From Mycolicibacterium elephantis DSM 44368 (GTDB lineage: Bacteria > Actinomycetota > Actinomycetes > Mycobacteriales > Mycobacteriaceae): DNA of 64,000 nucleotides. Under the pieces are notes generated by a model. It was not told where the DNA came from and ran no database searches. It saw only the letters and a program-made list of their open reading frames with translations. Both the position numbers and the translations under genes were made by a program. Below are positions 62,597 through 64,000 of this stretch, piece after piece (position 1 is the stretch's first letter; every line of letters starts with the position of its first letter). The stretch covers positions 62,001-126,000 of the forward strand of contig NZ_ATDN01000011.1 in NCBI RefSeq assembly GCF_004014805.1, read 5' to 3'.

Positions 62597-63630
62597 TCGC
62601 CGATCGCCGCCAGCGTCCACGCGGGCAGGATCGGCGCCCTGGTGAGGAAGTGGTCGGATTGCCCTGTCAAACGCAGCAATACCTGCGTCCGCAGGATGCA
62701 GCAGCCCATGCGGACCATCGCGAAGATCTCGTACCAGTCGAGGTTCTGCAACGGCCGGCCGAGCATCTCCTCGTAGCGCCGGACCACGTGTTCGCGGCTG
62801 TCGAAGCCGTCGAGCTCAGGGTCGAGGTCAAGGCCGTGGACTTCCAGCATCTGTCTGCGGGTGGCCAGCCACCACGCGATGTCGGCCTCGGCCGGGCATA
62901 TGCACGCCTGCTCCCAGTCCAGCGCGCCGATGATCTGACCGGAGTCGTCGAAGATGGCGTTCGACAACCGCGCATCGCCCCAGCAGATGCTCAACTCCGT
63001 TGTCTCGGTGGGTTGATGACGTGTCAGCCAGTCGAACGCCTCGGCCATGACGTCGGGAACGTGGCCACCGGTTCCCCAGTCGACGTACTCTCGCCACCAG
63101 CTCAGTTCTGCGGTGAGGCCGACGCCGTGCGGGCGGGCCAGCCACGGCGCGTCGTCGACGGGCACGCGGTGCAACCGCACGAGGGTGTCGAGAAACGAAT
63201 CGTGGACCTGCCGTTGCACGGCCGGGCCTGCGTCGTGAAGCCAGCCGCGGATCGCATACGTGATATCCGACGGTGTGTGGCCGACAATGCGGGGCATCAC
63301 AAGGAATTTCGAACCGATCCACGATCCGTCGGGTTCGTACACGATCGGCGACGGTGTGGCGATTCCATGTTCGTGGAGCAGTTCCTGGGTTCGGCACTGC
63401 GCCTCGAGGTCGTAGCGGGGGAAGATCCCGCCGCCCGACGGCGGTATCCGGATCACGTACTCGTCAGCCCCGGCGCTGAACACCAGGCTTTCGCTGGACC
63501 ACCCTGAGGCGCGATTGGCGGGGCGCAACTCCGACAGCACCGCCCGGTCGCCGAACCGGTGCTCGAACCAGGCCTGCAACTGCTCGCGGGTGGCGGTCAG
63601 ATCGCGTTGGGCCAGCGTGATGCCTGCCAT
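62593..63630 (-). CDS. Aminoglycoside phosphotransferase (APH)-family protein
   Basis: A 345-residue kinase-like protein from ATG 63630. The nucleotide loop includes GWSSESLVFSAGADEYVIRIPP with the conserved Lys position replaced by Arg-Ile in YVIRI; the Brenner motif is CWGDARLSNAIFDDSGQIIGALDWEQA, giving catalytic Asp and metal-binding Asn and Asp (D in LDWE). Proteins like this include phosphotransferases acting on many small molecules and acyl-CoA dehydrogenase partners (ACAD10-like); antibiotic resistance cannot be concluded. It converges with the ABC permease gene. Confidence 0.88.
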   Translation of the reverse strand: MAGITLAQRDLTATREQLQAWFEHRFGDRAVLSELRPANRASGWSSESLVFSAGADEYVIRIPPSGGGIFPRYDLEAQCRTQELLHEHGIATPSPIVYEPDGSWIGSKFLVMPRIVGHTPSDITYAIRGWLHDAGPAVQRQVHDSFLDTLVRLHRVPVDDAPWLARPHGVGLTAELSWWREYVDWGTGGHVPDVMAEAFDWLTRHQPTETTELSICWGDARLSNAIFDDSGQIIGALDWEQACICPAEADIAWWLATRRQMLEVHGLDLDPELDGFDSREHVVRRYEEMLGRPLQNLDWYEIFAMVRMGCCILRTQVLLRLTGQSDHFLTRAPILPAWTLAAIGD

Positions 63631-63699
63631 GGAAGAAGAGTTACACAGGGGCACCCAGATGTAAAGAAACTTGGGGCGACTTCCGACGGTGCTGCGCAG

Positions 63700-64000
63700 T
63701 CATCCGGCGGCGACGGCCGGCCGGTGCTGGCGTCGTTTCGTCGGGTTGAGACCGGCGGCGTGACGAAGTTCGGCCAGAAACTGCTCCGCGCTGCCACCGT
63801 CGATCAGGTAGTGGCACACCGCGATACGCACCACCGCGGCGGCGGCGACGTCGCTGGTGTCGCCCGGAATGATGCGGGCGATGCGCTCGTGCATGATCGG
63901 CAGCACCCGTTTCATCTGGTGCAACACGTGTTCGGGCTCAACGTCTGCCAGCGAGCCCAGCGAGTAGGTGCGCTGGAACTCGACGATGAACCGCAGCGCA
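63700..64000 (-). CDS. C-terminal part of probable TetR-family regulator (cut by window end)
   Basis: The frame is open to the window edge; only about 99 C-terminal residues are visible (LRFIVEFQRTYSLGSLADVEPEHV, then MKRVLPIMHERIARIIPGD and VVRIAVCHYLIDGGSAEQFLAEL). This helical, ligand-domain-like sequence with a YLIDGGSAEQFL stretch near the end fits a TetR regulator, but the DNA-binding part lies outside the window. The start at 63927 is internal. Next to the APH-family gene, same strand; it may control it. Confidence 0.6.
   Translation of the reverse strand, partial: ALRFIVEFQRTYSLGSLADVEPEHVLHQMKRVLPIMHERIARIIPGDTSDVAAAAVVRIAVCHYLIDGGSAEQFLAELRHAAGLNPTKRRQHRPAVAAG

Noticed and set aside
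62593..63630. Aminoglycoside resistance gene
   Set aside because: The Brenner motif shows only the broad APH-like kinase superfamily; the sequence does not resemble a known resistance enzyme and the neighbours are not resistance genes.

Overview
The window is high-GC actinobacterial DNA with tightly packed genes, many GTG/TTG starts and ATGA/GTGA overlaps. From about 33 kb onward the gene order (Pat acetyltransferase, alkB-like, arcA, pmt, rsmI, pabB, metG, tatD, rpfB, ksgA, ispE, pks16-like) follows the Mycobacterium tuberculosis Rv0998-Rv1013 order. A mycobacterial NADP-glutamate dehydrogenase lies beside metG. A fast-growing Mycobacterium/Mycolicibacterium is the best guess; the species is not determined.

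Region 1 (about 0.5-32.6 kb) is an accessory cell-envelope glycolipid locus. It holds a Mas/Pks5-type reducing polyketide synthase, a PapA-type acyltransferase, three tandem paralogous HxxxD acyltransferases, a Rv2952-like O-methyltransferase, a GPL-type glycosyltransferase, a DUF385 protein, an MmpL transporter, a DrrABC-like ABC exporter, two more methyltransferases, three GT2 glycosyltransferases, a DegT/NeuD-like amino-sugar pair, a polytopic membrane protein, a proline-rich anchored protein and a fatty acyl-AMP ligase. There is no NRPS. The set fits a lipooligosaccharide-like acyltrehalose lipid: FAAL and Pks make methyl-branched chains, PapA and the HxxxD enzymes load them on a sugar core, glycosyltransferases and sugar-modifying enzymes build a glycan with an N-acylated amino sugar and O-methyl groups, and MmpL/Drr export it. 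The product itself is inferred.

Region 2 (33-41 kb) starts the conserved backbone: cAMP-regulated acetyltransferase Pat, lipoproteins, a PE-PPE-domain serine hydrolase with a very acidic tail, an AlkB-like dioxygenase, a SoxR-like regulator facing arginine deiminase across a sox-box-like palindrome, and a DUF559 nuclease-like gene bracketed by two related 66-nt hairpins.

Region 3 (41.7-54.7 kb) has pmt, rsmI and pabB, then an array of two ECF41-type sigma factors and three paralogous FAD oxidoreductases. Each oxidoreductase is preceded by the same promoter-like motif with exact spacing. The array is followed by gdhA, metG and tatD.

Region 4 (54.7-64 kb) has rpfB-ksgA, a small Ser/Thr kinase, ispE, a pks16-like acyl-AMP ligase, a second Drr-like ABC pair, an APH-family kinase and the 3' end of a probable TetR regulator. 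No rRNA, tRNA, CRISPR array or recognisable insertion sequence was seen.
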